60,551 nt of DNA, taken from an uncultured Monoglobus sp. GTDB taxonomy: Bacteria > Bacillota > Clostridia > Monoglobales > Monoglobaceae. The notes under the pieces are model-generated. The model saw only the letters and a list, made by a program, of their open reading frames with translations. It had not been told where the DNA came from and searched no databases. Position numbers and translations under genes: made by a program. Below are positions 23,856-32,965 of the stretch, piece after piece; within the stretch, counting starts at the first letter, position 1; each line of letters starts with the position of its first letter. The stretch covers positions 1 to 60,551 of the forward strand of contig CANRGH010000013.1 of NCBI GenBank assembly GCA_947630135.1. The letters are read 5' to 3'.

Positions 23856-25749
23856 TTCCGCCGCTCTCCTTTTCGGACTTTTCCTCCGCCGCGGCAGTGT
23901 CCGCCATGACCTCCATAGCGGCGTCCACAGCCTCGCTGTCGCCGCTCATAAAGATCGCGTCAAACTCGTCGCCCTCGATCTTCTCTTTTTCAAGCAGCAG
24001 CTCCGCGACCTTGGTGAGGCTGTCCATATGCTCGGTAAGGATCTCCTTGCAGCGCTGATAGCACTCGTCGATTATGCGGTGGATCTCTCTGTCGATAAGC
24101 GCCGCGGTCTCCTGGCTGTAATCGGCGGAATGTCCCGCCTCAAGGCCGAGGAACACCTCTCCGCTCTGCTCGCCGAAGGTGCGCGCGCCGAGCTTTTCGC
24201 TCATGCCGTATTTTGTGACCATAGACTTGGCAATCTTGGTGGCCCGCTCCAGATCGTTGGACGCGCCCGTGCTTATGTCGTCAAGCGCAAGACTCTCCGC
24301 GACGCGGCCGCCCAGCAGCACAACGATCTCCTCGACCATTTCGGTGCGGCTGTTGTAGCTCGTGTCCTCCTTGGGCAGCGAAAGCGTGTATCCGCCCGCT
24401 CTGCCGCGCGGAATGATCGAAACCTGGTGCACTCTGTCCTGTGTCGGCAGCATTTTTGACACCACCGCGTGGCCCGCCTCGTGGAAGGCCGTAAGCTTTT
24501 TCTCTTTTTCCGTGACCTTTTTGGACTTCTTTTCGGGTCCTGCCACGACCTTCATGATAGACTCCTCAAGATCGATCATGTTGATAACCTTTTTGTTGGC
24601 CCGCGCCGCCGAAAGCGCCGCCTCGTTGACCAAATTCTCAAGATCGGCTCCCGTGAAGCCTATCGTGGTCTTTGCCAGAACGTCAAGCTTAACGTCGGGC
24701 GCGAGCGGCTTGTTGCGGGTATGGACTTTCAGAATGGCCTCGCGGCCGATAACGTCGGGCACATCAACAAGCACCTGACGGTCAAATCTGCCCGGGCGCA
24801 GCAGCGCCGGGTCGAGAATATCGGGACGGTTGGTGGCGGCGATGATTATAACGCCCGCGTTTTCGCCGAAGCCGTCCATCTCAACCAGGAGCTGATTGAG
24901 GGTCTGCTCTCTTTCGTCGTGTCCACCGCCGAGGCCCGCGCCTCTGTGACGACCGACCGCGTCGATCTCGTCTATGAAAATAATGCAGGGGGAGTTCTTT
25001 TTGGCGTTGTCGAACAGGTCGCGCACGCGGGAAGCGCCCACGCCGACGAACATCTCAACAAAATCGGAGCCCGAGATCGAGAAAAACGGAACTCCCGCCT
25101 CGCCCGCGACCGCCTTCGCAAGCAGCGTCTTACCTGTTCCCGGAGGGCCCACGAGCAGCACGCCCTTGGGAATTCTGGCACCCAGACGGCGGAACCTGTC
25201 GGGGGTTTTGAGGAACTGAACGATCTCCTCGAGCTCGGCCTTTTCTTCCTCCTCGCCCGCGACGTCCTCAAACGTCTTTTTGGACTGGCTGTCGTTTGAC
25301 ACCCTCGCCCTGCTCTTGCCGAAGTTCATCATTCCGCGGCCGCCGCCTCCCGACTGCTGCATGAACATGAACCAGAACACGCCGAACAGCACAAGAATGC
25401 CCAGCGTGGGCAGCAGCGTCAGCCACCACGGCGGCTCCGACGGGATCGGAGTCTCCACCTTCAGCGAGCCGTCGCGTATCTGCTCGTCAAGCTCGTCGCC
25501 CACATCCGAGCGGAGGACCGAGTAGCCGGGGATCTCGACCTGCTGCTCGGAATCGCTGTTTTTATATTTCACGGTCGCTATATCGCTGACTATGCTGATC
25601 TCGCTTACCTCATGGTTCTGGATGCTTCTGACAAGGTCGGAATATATCCCGTTCTCCCTCTCGGGCGAAACCCTCGTCATGGTGAACACCAGAATGATAA
25701 CTATAAACAAAATCAGATAAAATCCGATATTTTTTAAATATTTCTTCAC
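23848..25749 (-). CDS. ftsH: ATP-dependent zinc metalloprotease FtsH
   Basis: The 633-residue membrane AAA+ protease degrades misfolded and regulatory membrane proteins. Two N-terminal transmembrane helices (about 7-24 and 110-130) bracket an extracytoplasmic domain; then come Walker [21 protein letters not shown], Walker B and arginine finger regions ([15 protein letters not shown]), and the zinc site HEAGH at about residue 430. The C-terminal coiled region is normal length. The start is GTG with an AGGAGG site eight bases upstream; no ATG gives the first membrane helix. Promoter at 25796-25824. Confidence 0.97.
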   Translation of the reverse strand: MKKYLKNIGFYLILFIVIILVFTMTRVSPERENGIYSDLVRSIQNHEVSEISIVSDIATVKYKNSDSEQQVEIPGYSVLRSDVGDELDEQIRDGSLKVETPIPSEPPWWLTLLPTLGILVLFGVFWFMFMQQSGGGGRGMMNFGKSRARVSNDSQSKKTFEDVAGEEEEKAELEEIVQFLKTPDRFRRLGARIPKGVLLVGPPGTGKTLLAKAVAGEAGVPFFSISGSDFVEMFVGVGASRVRDLFDNAKKNSPCIIFIDEIDAVGRHRGAGLGGGHDEREQTLNQLLVEMDGFGENAGVIIIAATNRPDILDPALLRPGRFDRQVLVDVPDVIGREAILKVHTRNKPLAPDVKLDVLAKTTIGFTGADLENLVNEAALSAARANKKVINMIDLEESIMKVVAGPEKKSKKVTEKEKKLTAFHEAGHAVVSKMLPTQDRVHQVSIIPRGRAGGYTLSLPKEDTSYNSRTEMVEEIVVLLGGRVAESLALDDISTGASNDLERATKIAKSMVTKYGMSEKLGARTFGEQSGEVFLGLEAGHSADYSQETAALIDREIHRIIDECYQRCKEILTEHMDSLTKVAELLLEKEKIEGDEFDAIFMSGDSEAVDAAMEVMADTAAAEEKSEKESGGNA

Positions 25750-25795
25750 TCTGTTTCCTCCTGAAAATTACACTGCGCTTAGTATACAATGATAG

Positions 25796-25824
25796 ATTAT
25801 ACCACACCTCCGCGAAAAATACAA
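25796..25824 (-). promoter_or_regulatory. Promoter of ftsH-rlmH
   Basis: The minus strand reads TTGTAT, a 17-base spacer, then TATAAT, 47 bases upstream of the ftsH start. Confidence 0.65.
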
Positions 25825-25861
25825 CAGTTATATGAAGATTTTAACAAAAAATTTAAACTTT

Positions 25862-27145
25862 TTAAGCGCGGAGCGCCAGAACCATATCGGCGCAGTCCTC
25901 TGCGTTTACGGGCGGAACTACCTCGCCGCCAAGGTCAATGTCCGCCGCGCTCCGTTTCCCGTTTGTCGGATCGAACCACTCGCTCCTCCGCGGCTTAAAG
26001 CCAAGCGCATCGGCGCAAATCTTAAACGGTCCGCCGCTGAAATCATATATGAACGCGAAGTCGCGGCCCGAAAAAGCCGTTATCCTGTCATATCCGCAAG
26101 AGCCCTCGTTGGAAACAAGGCCGTCGTTATGCTTCCCGGAGGCAAAATCCACCGATGTCATAAGCTCATACAGATATTTCATCTGCCCGCTGCCGGGCAG
26201 ATTTATCCCGTCGGTCCAGTATTCGCGCGCGTCATAAGACGGCTTTTCGTCCGACGGCTTATAAAACTGCATTACCGAGTTCGCGCCGTAGGTATGTCCG
26301 CACGCGCCCTCAAACACCGACCAGTACGCGTATCGGCGCGCATCGCCCGCCCGCCAGAACGGCTGCGAAAAGTCGTGAAGACCCTGATGTATCCCCTCGT
26401 ATGACGGCTCGCCGTCAAGCACAGGCTTCGGGTCAGCGGACGAGAGGCATTTTCGCACATATTTCCAGTTGTCCTCGCCGAAAAAATCCTCTTTTTCGGC
26501 GTTGTCGTCCCACGCGCCGAGGCTTGACTGATCGTAGCGGCGGTGCCCTGACTGGAACATGTCAAAGTCGAGCAGGCCCGTTCCGCCGAACCGATCCGCC
26601 GAGCATGTTCTGCCGAACGGATGAAAGGTTATCAGCCTTTCGGGATTTTTCGTCCTCAATGTCGCGGCCATGATCTTCCAGACCTCAAGGCCGTTTTCGC
26701 CGCGTATGTCGCCGCCGAGGACCCAGATCACGTTTTCGCGCCCGCCGAGCCGCTCCGCGAGAAATTCCGCGTAAGCGGCGGCGTTGCCTTGGTTAAGCAG
26801 CCCCTTTTTCACCATAGAGCCCCAGACCGGGAGCCACGCCGTGTATATTCCGCGCTTTTCCGCAAGCTCAGTAATCGCCTCGGCTTTTTTCCAATATTCC
26901 TCCGCCGCGGCAGGATCGTTAAAGTCGATCTCCGCGCCCGCTCTTCCGAAATTCTCATCGTGGGCAAGCACCGCCTGAACAACATTGAACCGCCGCGCCG
27001 CGCGGTTGTCAAGATACGCTTCCGCCTCATTAAGATCAAGCTTCTGAAGCAGCAGCCACGCCGTGTCACCGAGCCAGAAAAACGGCCTCGCCGAGCCTCC
27101 GCGCTCCTCGTAAAGATAAACCGAATTTTTCACTGTTTTTAACAT
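25862..27145 (-). CDS. GH140-like glycoside hydrolase (DUF4038)
   Basis: This 427-residue (beta/alpha)8 protein resembles the GH140/DUF4038 family, whose characterised members are apiosidases acting on pectin side chains. It has the family start (ARPFFWLGDTAWLLLQKLDL), an acidic strand end WVLGGDIRGENG and DGEPSYEGI, which fit the two catalytic carboxylates, and a C-terminal beta domain with DFAFIYDFSGGP like the domain often attached in this family. No signal peptide is present, so it would act on imported oligosaccharides. The ATG at 27145 has GGTGAT upstream; the longer frame to 27271 would run over the ldh end. Substrate is inferred. Confidence 0.78.
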   Translation of the reverse strand: MLKTVKNSVYLYEERGGSARPFFWLGDTAWLLLQKLDLNEAEAYLDNRAARRFNVVQAVLAHDENFGRAGAEIDFNDPAAAEEYWKKAEAITELAEKRGIYTAWLPVWGSMVKKGLLNQGNAAAYAEFLAERLGGRENVIWVLGGDIRGENGLEVWKIMAATLRTKNPERLITFHPFGRTCSADRFGGTGLLDFDMFQSGHRRYDQSSLGAWDDNAEKEDFFGEDNWKYVRKCLSSADPKPVLDGEPSYEGIHQGLHDFSQPFWRAGDARRYAYWSVFEGACGHTYGANSVMQFYKPSDEKPSYDAREYWTDGINLPGSGQMKYLYELMTSVDFASGKHNDGLVSNEGSCGYDRITAFSGRDFAFIYDFSGGPFKICADALGFKPRRSEWFDPTNGKRSAADIDLGGEVVPPVNAEDCADMVLALRA

Positions 27146-27150
27146 TAAAT

Positions 27151-27202
27151 CACCGCGGGTATTATAGCACATTCCTGTCGCTGTGTCCATATCTCCGCGG
27201 TG
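27151..27202 (-). promoter_or_regulatory. Promoter of the GH140-like gene, flanked by an inverted repeat
   Basis: The minus strand has TGGACA (27184-27189), a 17-base spacer and TATAAT (27161-27166). CACCGCGG (27151-27158) and CCGCGGTG (27195-27202) are exact inverted copies on either side, which could be operator half-sites. Confidence 0.5.
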
Positions 27203-27207
27203 AAATT

Positions 27208-28242
27208 TTAAATATCGGCTTCTTTTATCGCCGATTTTATCGCGTCCGCCGACTTGAGCAGCATTGAGCACTCGTTCTCGCTGACGTTTATCGTTATTTT
27301 CGCCTCAATTCCGTCCTTGCCGACGATCGCGGGTATGCTCAGCGCGGCGCCCTCAATTCCGTACTCGCCGTGCATTACCGACGACACGGGCAGTATCGAC
27401 TTTTCGTCGCGCTGGATCGCCTCGCATATCCGCTTGACCGCCATCGCTATTCCGTAGTAAGTCGCCTTCTTTTTCGAGATGATCTCATATGCCATGTTTT
27501 TAACGTCCTCGGCGATTTTGATCATGTCCTCCTCGTGCTCGAAATTGCCGCGCATCTCGCAGAACGAGTTCAGCGGTATTCCAGCGACATTGGCGCTGTG
27601 CCACGCGGCGATCTCGCTGTCACCGTGCTCGCCTATTATAAATGCGTGCACGCCGCGGCTGTCGACACCCAAATGCTCGCCGAGCCGATAGCGAAGGCGG
27701 GCGGTGTCAAGCACTGTCCCGGAACCTATCACACGACTCTCGGGCAGGCTGCTTAGCTTTGTCGCGGCGTAGGTAAGCACGTCGACGGGGTTCGCGACCA
27801 CCAGCAATATGCCGCCGAAGCCGCAGTCGTTTATTTTGGGAATAATTGACTTAAAAATTTTAACGTTTTTGTGCACCAGATCAAGACGGGTCTCGCCCGG
27901 CTTCTGGTTCGCGCCCGCGGCAATGATTATCACCGACGCGTCGCCAATGTCGGAATAGTCTCCGGCGTAGATCTTTACCGGGCGGCTGAGGGGGACTCCG
28001 TGGCTGATGTCAAGAGCCTCGCCCTCGGCGCGGTCCCTGTCGGAGTCGATAAGCACCAGCTCGGAAAACAGGCCGCTCTGCATCAGCGCGAACGCCGACG
28101 CCGAGCCCACAAATCCGCACCCTATCACCGCCGCCTTGCGGAGATCGACCGCGGGGCCGCCTTCGGGCTCGAAAATATCAAGCTCCGTTCCGGCGCCGTC
28201 GATTTTATAGGATTTAGCGGAAATCATATCCAAAACACTCAT
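27208..28242 (-). CDS. ldh: L-lactate dehydrogenase
   Basis: The 344-residue NAD-dependent enzyme interconverts pyruvate and L-lactate. It shows the dinucleotide motif AAVIGCGFVGSASAFALMQS, the substrate-loop AGANQKPGETRLDLVHKN with Gln and Arg typical for lactate rather than malate specificity, the ANPVDVLTY segment and the catalytic IGEHGDSE. About 33 extra residues precede the usual N-terminus; the ATG has AAGGTGG upstream, so I keep this start. The GH140-like gene follows in the same direction but has its own promoter. Confidence 0.93.
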   Translation of the reverse strand: MSVLDMISAKSYKIDGAGTELDIFEPEGGPAVDLRKAAVIGCGFVGSASAFALMQSGLFSELVLIDSDRDRAEGEALDISHGVPLSRPVKIYAGDYSDIGDASVIIIAAGANQKPGETRLDLVHKNVKIFKSIIPKINDCGFGGILLVVANPVDVLTYAATKLSSLPESRVIGSGTVLDTARLRYRLGEHLGVDSRGVHAFIIGEHGDSEIAAWHSANVAGIPLNSFCEMRGNFEHEEDMIKIAEDVKNMAYEIISKKKATYYGIAMAVKRICEAIQRDEKSILPVSSVMHGEYGIEGAALSIPAIVGKDGIEAKITINVSENECSMLLKSADAIKSAIKEADI

Positions 28243-28300
28243 AGTCTTATACCACCTTAAATCAGTTTTGAATTAGTTTCCGCAAATATAAATTTTTAAT

Positions 28301-29662
28301 TCACAGTTTTTTATAAACCGTCAGATACATGGTTATGAACGCGGCGGCGCCTCCGACAAGATTTGATATGGGCTCCGCCCAGAACACGCCGTTAACGGGC
28401 GGCTGCCAGACGAGCGGCAGCAGCACGGTCAGCGGGACCACGATTATTATCTTGCGGAAAAGTGAAAAGAACACCGCGCGGCCCGCCTTGTCAAGAGCGG
28501 TGAACACCGACTGGCCGCAGAACTGCAGCGCCATAAAGCAGAAGCCGAAGAAATAAATATGCATCGCGTCCGCGCCCAGCTCAAGAAGCTCGGGACTGTT
28601 GGTGAAGATCCCCACAAAGAACCGCGGGAACAGCGCGGCGGCAAGCCACGCCAGAAGAGTGTATACTATCGTTATTGCCGACATATATTTTATGCCCTTT
28701 TTGACACGCCCGCCGAGCTTAGCGCCGTAGTTGTAGCCCAGGACGGGCTGCGAGCCGTGCGTGAAGCCCTGCACGGGCAGCGTCAGTATCTCGCGCACCG
28801 AGATTATTATGGTCATAATTCCTATGTAGGTGTCGCCGCCGTATTTGCCGAGAGTCATGTTGCAGGCCGACTGCACCGCGGCGTTGGTGGCCGACATCGT
28901 GAACGTCGCCATGCCGAGCGACAGTATCTTCCCGACTCTTTTGCCGGTAACATGCCTCATGCGGCTAAGCTTCAAACGGTACACCGCGCGGCGGCTGAAC
29001 AGAAAGCTCAGCGTCCACACAGCCGAAACCGCCTGTGATATGACCGTCGCGATCGCCGCGCCGCTCACGCCCAGATCAAGCGCGAAAATAAAGATAGGGT
29101 CGAGGATAATATTCACGCCCGCTCCGAGAGCGATAGTCATCATTCCGGTTTTGCCGAAGCCTTGAGCGTTTATTATGCTGTTGAGGCCGAGCGCGATTAT
29201 CGGAAACACTGCGCCCGAAATATATATTCCCGTGTAAGCTGACGCGTAAGGCATGGTCGCGTCGCCCGCGCCGAGAAAGCGCAAAATCGGGACCTTAAAG
29301 ATAAGGCCGAGCGCGGTTATGAGCGCCGCGGCGGTCAGCAGCAGGACCATTGCGGTACCAAGCAGCTTTTCGGCCTCCTCGTCGTTGTGCCTGCCGCGCT
29401 GGATCGAAATAAGCGGCGCGGTTCCGCCGCCTATCAGGTTGGCAAAGGCCATGACCAATGTGACCACGGGCAGGCATATGCCGACTCCGGTCAGCGCGCC
29501 CGCCGCGTCGGGACCGCTTATCCTGCCGATAAAAACGCGGTCGACCACGTTATAGAGCATGGTTATGAGCTGCGCCACAGTCATCGGCACAGCCAGCTTC
29601 AAAATATGCTTCAGTATGCTTCCCTGCGAAAAGTCGTTAACGCGCTGTTTTACCGCTTCCAT
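28301..29662 (-). CDS. MATE family exporter
   Basis: The 453-residue membrane protein fits the MATE family of Na+- or H+-driven drug/metabolite exporters: about 12 transmembrane helices in two halves, an N-terminal LKHILKLAVPMTVAQLITML and the paired repeats with PVQGFTHGSQPVLGYNYGAK typical of the clostridial DinF/NorM-related group. GGGGAGG precedes the ATG. Substrate is unknown. Confidence 0.93.
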   Translation of the reverse strand: MEAVKQRVNDFSQGSILKHILKLAVPMTVAQLITMLYNVVDRVFIGRISGPDAAGALTGVGICLPVVTLVMAFANLIGGGTAPLISIQRGRHNDEEAEKLLGTAMVLLLTAAALITALGLIFKVPILRFLGAGDATMPYASAYTGIYISGAVFPIIALGLNSIINAQGFGKTGMMTIALGAGVNIILDPIFIFALDLGVSGAAIATVISQAVSAVWTLSFLFSRRAVYRLKLSRMRHVTGKRVGKILSLGMATFTMSATNAAVQSACNMTLGKYGGDTYIGIMTIIISVREILTLPVQGFTHGSQPVLGYNYGAKLGGRVKKGIKYMSAITIVYTLLAWLAAALFPRFFVGIFTNSPELLELGADAMHIYFFGFCFMALQFCGQSVFTALDKAGRAVFFSLFRKIIIVVPLTVLLPLVWQPPVNGVFWAEPISNLVGGAAAFITMYLTVYKKL

Positions 29663-29683
29663 ATAAACTGCCTCCCCTTACGC

Positions 29684-29709
29684 AAACGGGGCGCCGAAAG
29701 CGCCCCGTT
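29684..29709 (-). terminator. Terminator downstream of the 29733-30452 gene
   Basis: A 9-bp stem AACGGGGCG/CGCCCCGTT with a 7-base loop lies 24 bases past the stop codon; the T-run is short (TTTG). Confidence 0.6.
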
Positions 29710-29732
29710 CATTCAATTACGAATTACGCATT

Positions 29733-30452
29733 TTAAATATCGTTGAACCGCTGCTCCAGCTTGGGATATACCTTTTCCTCGACATAGATGTACCGTTCGA
29801 GCAGCTTTTTGGTCTCGTTGTAATACTTCTCAACGTCCTCGTCGATATAATAATCGCTGTTCTGCGACTTGTGGTTGCGGATGTCCGCGATTTCCTGATT
29901 TATCTTGATGAGCTGCAGGCGGACCTCGTTATACTCGTCCCACACCGACGCTATCTGCGGATAAGTAAAGCCGTTCAGGCACTCGGATATTTTCTTTCTG
30001 AGCAGGATCGACAGAAAGTCCGCGGTGTCAAAAAACGCCTTGACCTCGTTCCCGAGAGCCGATCTGAGATTGTCCAGCATATATTTCTCGTTAAACGCGC
30101 CGCTGCCGCTTCTTGCCATATAGTCGTTGGCGCAGACATGGATAATGTTCTCATAGGCGTTTTTCAGGCTGTTTATCGGCAGGAAAAATGTCTTGAGCTC
30201 GGAGCCGTATTCCTCGGCGAGGATATAAAGCTCCTTGGTCTTGAGATGAACATAAAATATGCGCTCCCAGTACTCGTCGGCGCTCATTTCGCTTTTGCGG
30301 TACGCGTTTATGCTGTCGAACATCGCACGGTTTGATGTGTCGGTCCCGGCGGCGCTAACGCTGTCCGGCGACTGCCTTCTTTTTGCGGCCTGCTGCTTGA
30401 CATCGTCAGACGGAATAACCTTTGTCTGACCGTTTTCGGTATTGTTGCTCAT
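29733..30452 (-). CDS. Uncharacterised helical cytoplasmic protein
   Basis: I do not recognise this 239-residue protein. The first 40 residues are polar and probably disordered; the rest is predicted all-helical, rich in charged residues, with a terminal coiled-coil-like stretch (KYYNETKKLLERYIYVEEKV). No membrane helix or catalytic motif is visible. It is the third gene of a tightly packed group (30756-31235 membrane protein, 30457-30759 single-span protein, then this), with gaps of 4 bases or overlaps, so the three probably work together. Confidence 0.7.
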   Translation of the reverse strand: MSNNTENGQTKVIPSDDVKQQAAKRRQSPDSVSAAGTDTSNRAMFDSINAYRKSEMSADEYWERIFYVHLKTKELYILAEEYGSELKTFFLPINSLKNAYENIIHVCANDYMARSGSGAFNEKYMLDNLRSALGNEVKAFFDTADFLSILLRKKISECLNGFTYPQIASVWDEYNEVRLQLIKINQEIADIRNHKSQNSDYYIDEDVEKYYNETKKLLERYIYVEEKVYPKLEQRFNDI

Positions 30453-30456
30453 AATA

Positions 30457-30759
30457 TCAGCTCCTGCCCTTCAATAATTTTTGCGGCGAGTTCTTTCTTC
30501 TCAATGACTCAATATTGGCGTCACTGTAAAACGCGCCTGTCGCCATCCGCGCGTCTGACGCGGGCCATGAGTAAAAGTCCTCGTATTCATACACATTCTT
30601 TTTGGTTATCCTTTCGGTTGAGATCGGGAACTCCGCCTCCATAAGAGTCGAGCCGCCCCTGCCTTCGGTGATCTTATAGGCCGAGTAAAGAACGCAGAGC
30701 AGTATGCAAATCCCGATAATTATTCCCGAAATCCATATTATCATAAAAGCGCCGTTCAC
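30457..30759 (-). CDS. Uncharacterised single-span membrane protein
   Basis: The 100-residue product has one N-terminal transmembrane helix (MIIWISGIIIGICILLCVLY) and a cytoplasmic or external polar tail of about 70 residues. The start is a GTG in a GTGA overlap with the upstream gene's stop; an ATG five codons later is possible. No family recognised. Confidence 0.65.
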   Translation of the reverse strand: MNGAFMIIWISGIIIGICILLCVLYSAYKITEGRGGSTLMEAEFPISTERITKKNVYEYEDFYSWPASDARMATGAFYSDANIESLRRKNSPQKLLKGRS

Positions 30760-31235
30760 TGTCTTCCAGCTCCTTCTCCGTTTTTAAAGTTTACCGTTAT
30801 GAACATGACCAGAGCCAGAACGACCGAAACTATTAAAAACCCGGTGTTTATCTTATAGACCGTCGTGCCGAACAGCATCGGGTCTCCCTCGAGCATCAGA
30901 TAGCCCATTATCGCCAGAAAGATCGCGATAACCTCGAAAAACGCGAGCAGGTACACAAACATGGTGCTGCGCCTTCCCATGAGCACCGACATGCCCACCG
31001 CGATGATCGACGCGGCGGCGGTTATATACAAAACGTCATTGTCGCTGAAAACCATTTTCCAGTAGCCCGTGTCCATAGTCGTCGCGACCTTGGTGAACAT
31101 GGGCCGCAGCGCCAGCGGGAAAAACGAGAAAACAAGGCATAAAAGCCATACCGTGAACATACTGAAAAACCTGCGGAAATCAAAATACGACCCGCTCCTC
31201 ATTTTTCTGTTCGCCAACTCTTTGTAATCCGGCAA
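30756..31235 (-). CDS. Uncharacterised four-span membrane protein
   Basis: I place the start at the TTG at 31235, which has GGGAGG at ideal spacing and gives 159 residues beginning with a polar LPDYKELANRKMRSG-type stretch; the longer frame to 31325 lacks a ribosome-binding site. Four hydrophobic helices follow (near MFTVWLLCLVFSFFPLAL, VLYITAAASIIAVGMSVLM, FVYLLAFFEVIAIFLAIMGY and FLIVSVVLALVMFITV). No family recognised. It heads the three-gene unit 31235-29733. Confidence 0.68.
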   Translation of the reverse strand: MPDYKELANRKMRSGSYFDFRRFFSMFTVWLLCLVFSFFPLALRPMFTKVATTMDTGYWKMVFSDNDVLYITAAASIIAVGMSVLMGRRSTMFVYLLAFFEVIAIFLAIMGYLMLEGDPMLFGTTVYKINTGFLIVSVVLALVMFITVNFKNGEGAGRQ

Positions 31236-31342
31236 TGAAATCCCTCCCGCGGCGCGATTTTTAAGTCGCCCGAAATCTTCTATACCTCTATATATTAAAG
31301 TAACACAAACCTGTACCAAAGTCAAGGTTTAATTGTCGCGCA

Positions 31343-31368
31343 GAAAAAGAGCCGGAATATGATCCGGC
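31343..31368 (-). terminator. Terminator of the WalR-like gene
   Basis: The stem GCCGGA/TCCGGC with a 6-base loop is followed on the minus strand by TCTTTTTCTG, directly after the stop codon. Confidence 0.75.
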
Positions 31369-31374
31369 CCGGTT

Positions 31375-32067
31375 CTATATCGCAAAATAATATCCCACGC
31401 CTCGTTTTGTCATGATATGCTTGGGCTGTGACGGATCATCCTCGATCTTCTCTCTCACGCGGCGGACGGTCACGTCGACCGTTCTCACGTCGCCGTAATA
31501 CTCATAGTCCCACACATACTCAAGCAGACTCTTTCTCGAGTATATCTTGTTGGGCTGGGCGGACAGGAACTTGATCAGCTCGAACTCGCGCACGGTCAGA
31601 TCAATAAGCTTACCGTCCTTATAAAGCTCATAGCGGTTGCAGTCAAGAGTGAAGTTGCCTATCTCAACAATGTCGTTCTGAGACTCGTTCTGCTGGGGAA
31701 CAATGTCGCTCCGCCTCATGTTGGCCTTTACCCTCGCCAAAAGCTCGCGAACGCTGAAAGGCTTTGTGATATAATCGTCGGCGCCCAGCTCAAGGCCGAG
31801 GACCTTGTCGACCTCCTCCTCGCGGGCGGTGATCATAAGTATCGGAACGTCGGAACGCTCGCGTATCTTGCGGCAAACCGAAAATCCGTCCATGTTCGGA
31901 AGCATAACGTCAAGCAGGATAAGGTCGGGCTTTTCAAGCTCCGCCTTTTTCACGGCCTCCTCGCCGTCATACGCCTCGCAGACCGTGTAGCCCTCGTTCC
32001 TCAAATTCAGCGTCAGTATCTCAACGATGCTTTTTTCATCGTCAACAATCATAACCTTTTTTCCCAT
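31375..32067 (-). CDS. walR: OmpR-family response regulator, WalR/YycF type
   Basis: The 230-residue regulator has a receiver domain with the phosphorylation site D53 (DLILLDVMLPNMDGF) and switch residues (MITAREEEVDKVLGLELGAD, KPFSVRELLARV). It also has a winged-helix DNA-binding domain whose C-terminal GDVRTVDVTVRRVREKIEDD plus the terminal RGVGYYF closely match WalR. WalRK controls cell-wall turnover in low-GC Gram-positives. Unusually, no walK kinase or walHIJ-like gene follows; the gene ends with its own terminator, so it would need a kinase encoded elsewhere. GGGGGTG precedes the ATG. Confidence 0.85.
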   Translation of the reverse strand: MGKKVMIVDDEKSIVEILTLNLRNEGYTVCEAYDGEEAVKKAELEKPDLILLDVMLPNMDGFSVCRKIRERSDVPILMITAREEEVDKVLGLELGADDYITKPFSVRELLARVKANMRRSDIVPQQNESQNDIVEIGNFTLDCNRYELYKDGKLIDLTVREFELIKFLSAQPNKIYSRKSLLEYVWDYEYYGDVRTVDVTVRRVREKIEDDPSQPKHIMTKRGVGYYFAI

Positions 32068-32380
32068 ATCGGTGTAGCACCCCCAAAAAATTTGTATTCA
32101 ATAAATCCGCCGAGCGGCTGTGTCAGTCAAAACTCGTTATAACACTTAAATAAAACCTTTTACCGCTAAAGCAGCCGCCGATCAAAGAAATCCGCGCAGC
32201 ACGGCGCGCCATGCCCGATCAACGCCCGCCAAAAGGCTCATTACTATCACATATAACATAATTTTATACTACTTCTTTTAAAAAATCAAGGTTTTTATTA
32301 AAATAATTTTAAATATTTTGTAAAACAACCGAAACGCTTCCGTAAAATGCTTTAGCTCGTCAAAAATTTTATCTTTTTTA
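32068..32380. other. Intergenic region without recognised genes
   Basis: This divergent spacer is AT-rich toward its right half. I find no ORF, RNA gene or strong hairpin in it apart from the promoter that begins at 32381. Confidence 0.6.
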
Positions 32381-32409
32381 TTGCAATTATTTTAAATATG
32401 ATATATAAT
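32381..32409 (+). promoter_or_regulatory. Promoter of the stalk-domain protein gene
   Basis: TTGCAA, a 17-base spacer, then TATAAT lie 33 bases before the start codon at 32442. Confidence 0.7.
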
Positions 32410-32441
32410 AAGAGCGTATTAATTTTTTTGGAGGTATGATT

Positions 32442-32954
32442 ATGAAAAAGATAATTTCCGCATTGATATGCTGCTTTATGCTGTTATCGTGCGTCGGCGT
32501 TTTCGCTGACGAGAGCGACGCGGCGGCCCTGACTGCGCGGGCGCAGGAAGCCATTGCGTCAGGCACAGCCGAGACTGCGACCGTCATTGTCAACGGCAAA
32601 ACGATGGATTTTGACATGACTCCCATAATTTTAGACGGACGCACGGTCGTTCCCATGCGCGCCATTTTTGAGGAGCTTGGCGCTCAGGTCGAGTGGATCG
32701 ACGAGAACCAGATCATCCTCGCCACCAAGAGCTATAAACTGGTTTCGATGAAGGTCGGCAAACCGAGCATGTCGATCGCGGACGTTTCCGCCGATCTCAA
32801 CACCCAGATCGAGCTTGAGGTTCCGCCCTTCCTTCTGCCTCTTCCCGACGGCAGCGGCGACAGAACTCTTGTTCCGCTGCGGGCGGTCTCCGAGGCGTTT
32901 GACGCGGTTGTAGACTGGGACGAGGCGACCTCGACGGTTACTATCACTCTTTAA
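32442..32954 (+). CDS. Secreted protein with copper-amine-oxidase-N-like (stalk) domain
   Basis: The 170-residue protein has a signal peptide (MKKIISALICCFMLLSCVGV, cleavage after VFA). A pair of stalk-type repeats follows, with the hallmark ILDGRTVVPMRAIFEELGAQ-V-x-W and LVPLRAVSEAFDAVVDWDE. These domains are common on the surface of clostridia and are usually structural; the name does not imply oxidase activity. GGAGG is spaced for the ATG at 32442 rather than for the ATG six bases earlier. It precedes the HprK-like gene by 11 bases, so the two are probably co-transcribed. Confidence 0.85.
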   Translation: MKKIISALICCFMLLSCVGVFADESDAAALTARAQEAIASGTAETATVIVNGKTMDFDMTPIILDGRTVVPMRAIFEELGAQVEWIDENQIILATKSYKLVSMKVGKPSMSIADVSADLNTQIELEVPPFLLPLPDGSGDRTLVPLRAVSEAFDAVVDWDEATSTVTITL

Positions 32955-32965
32955 AACTGCGGAAA

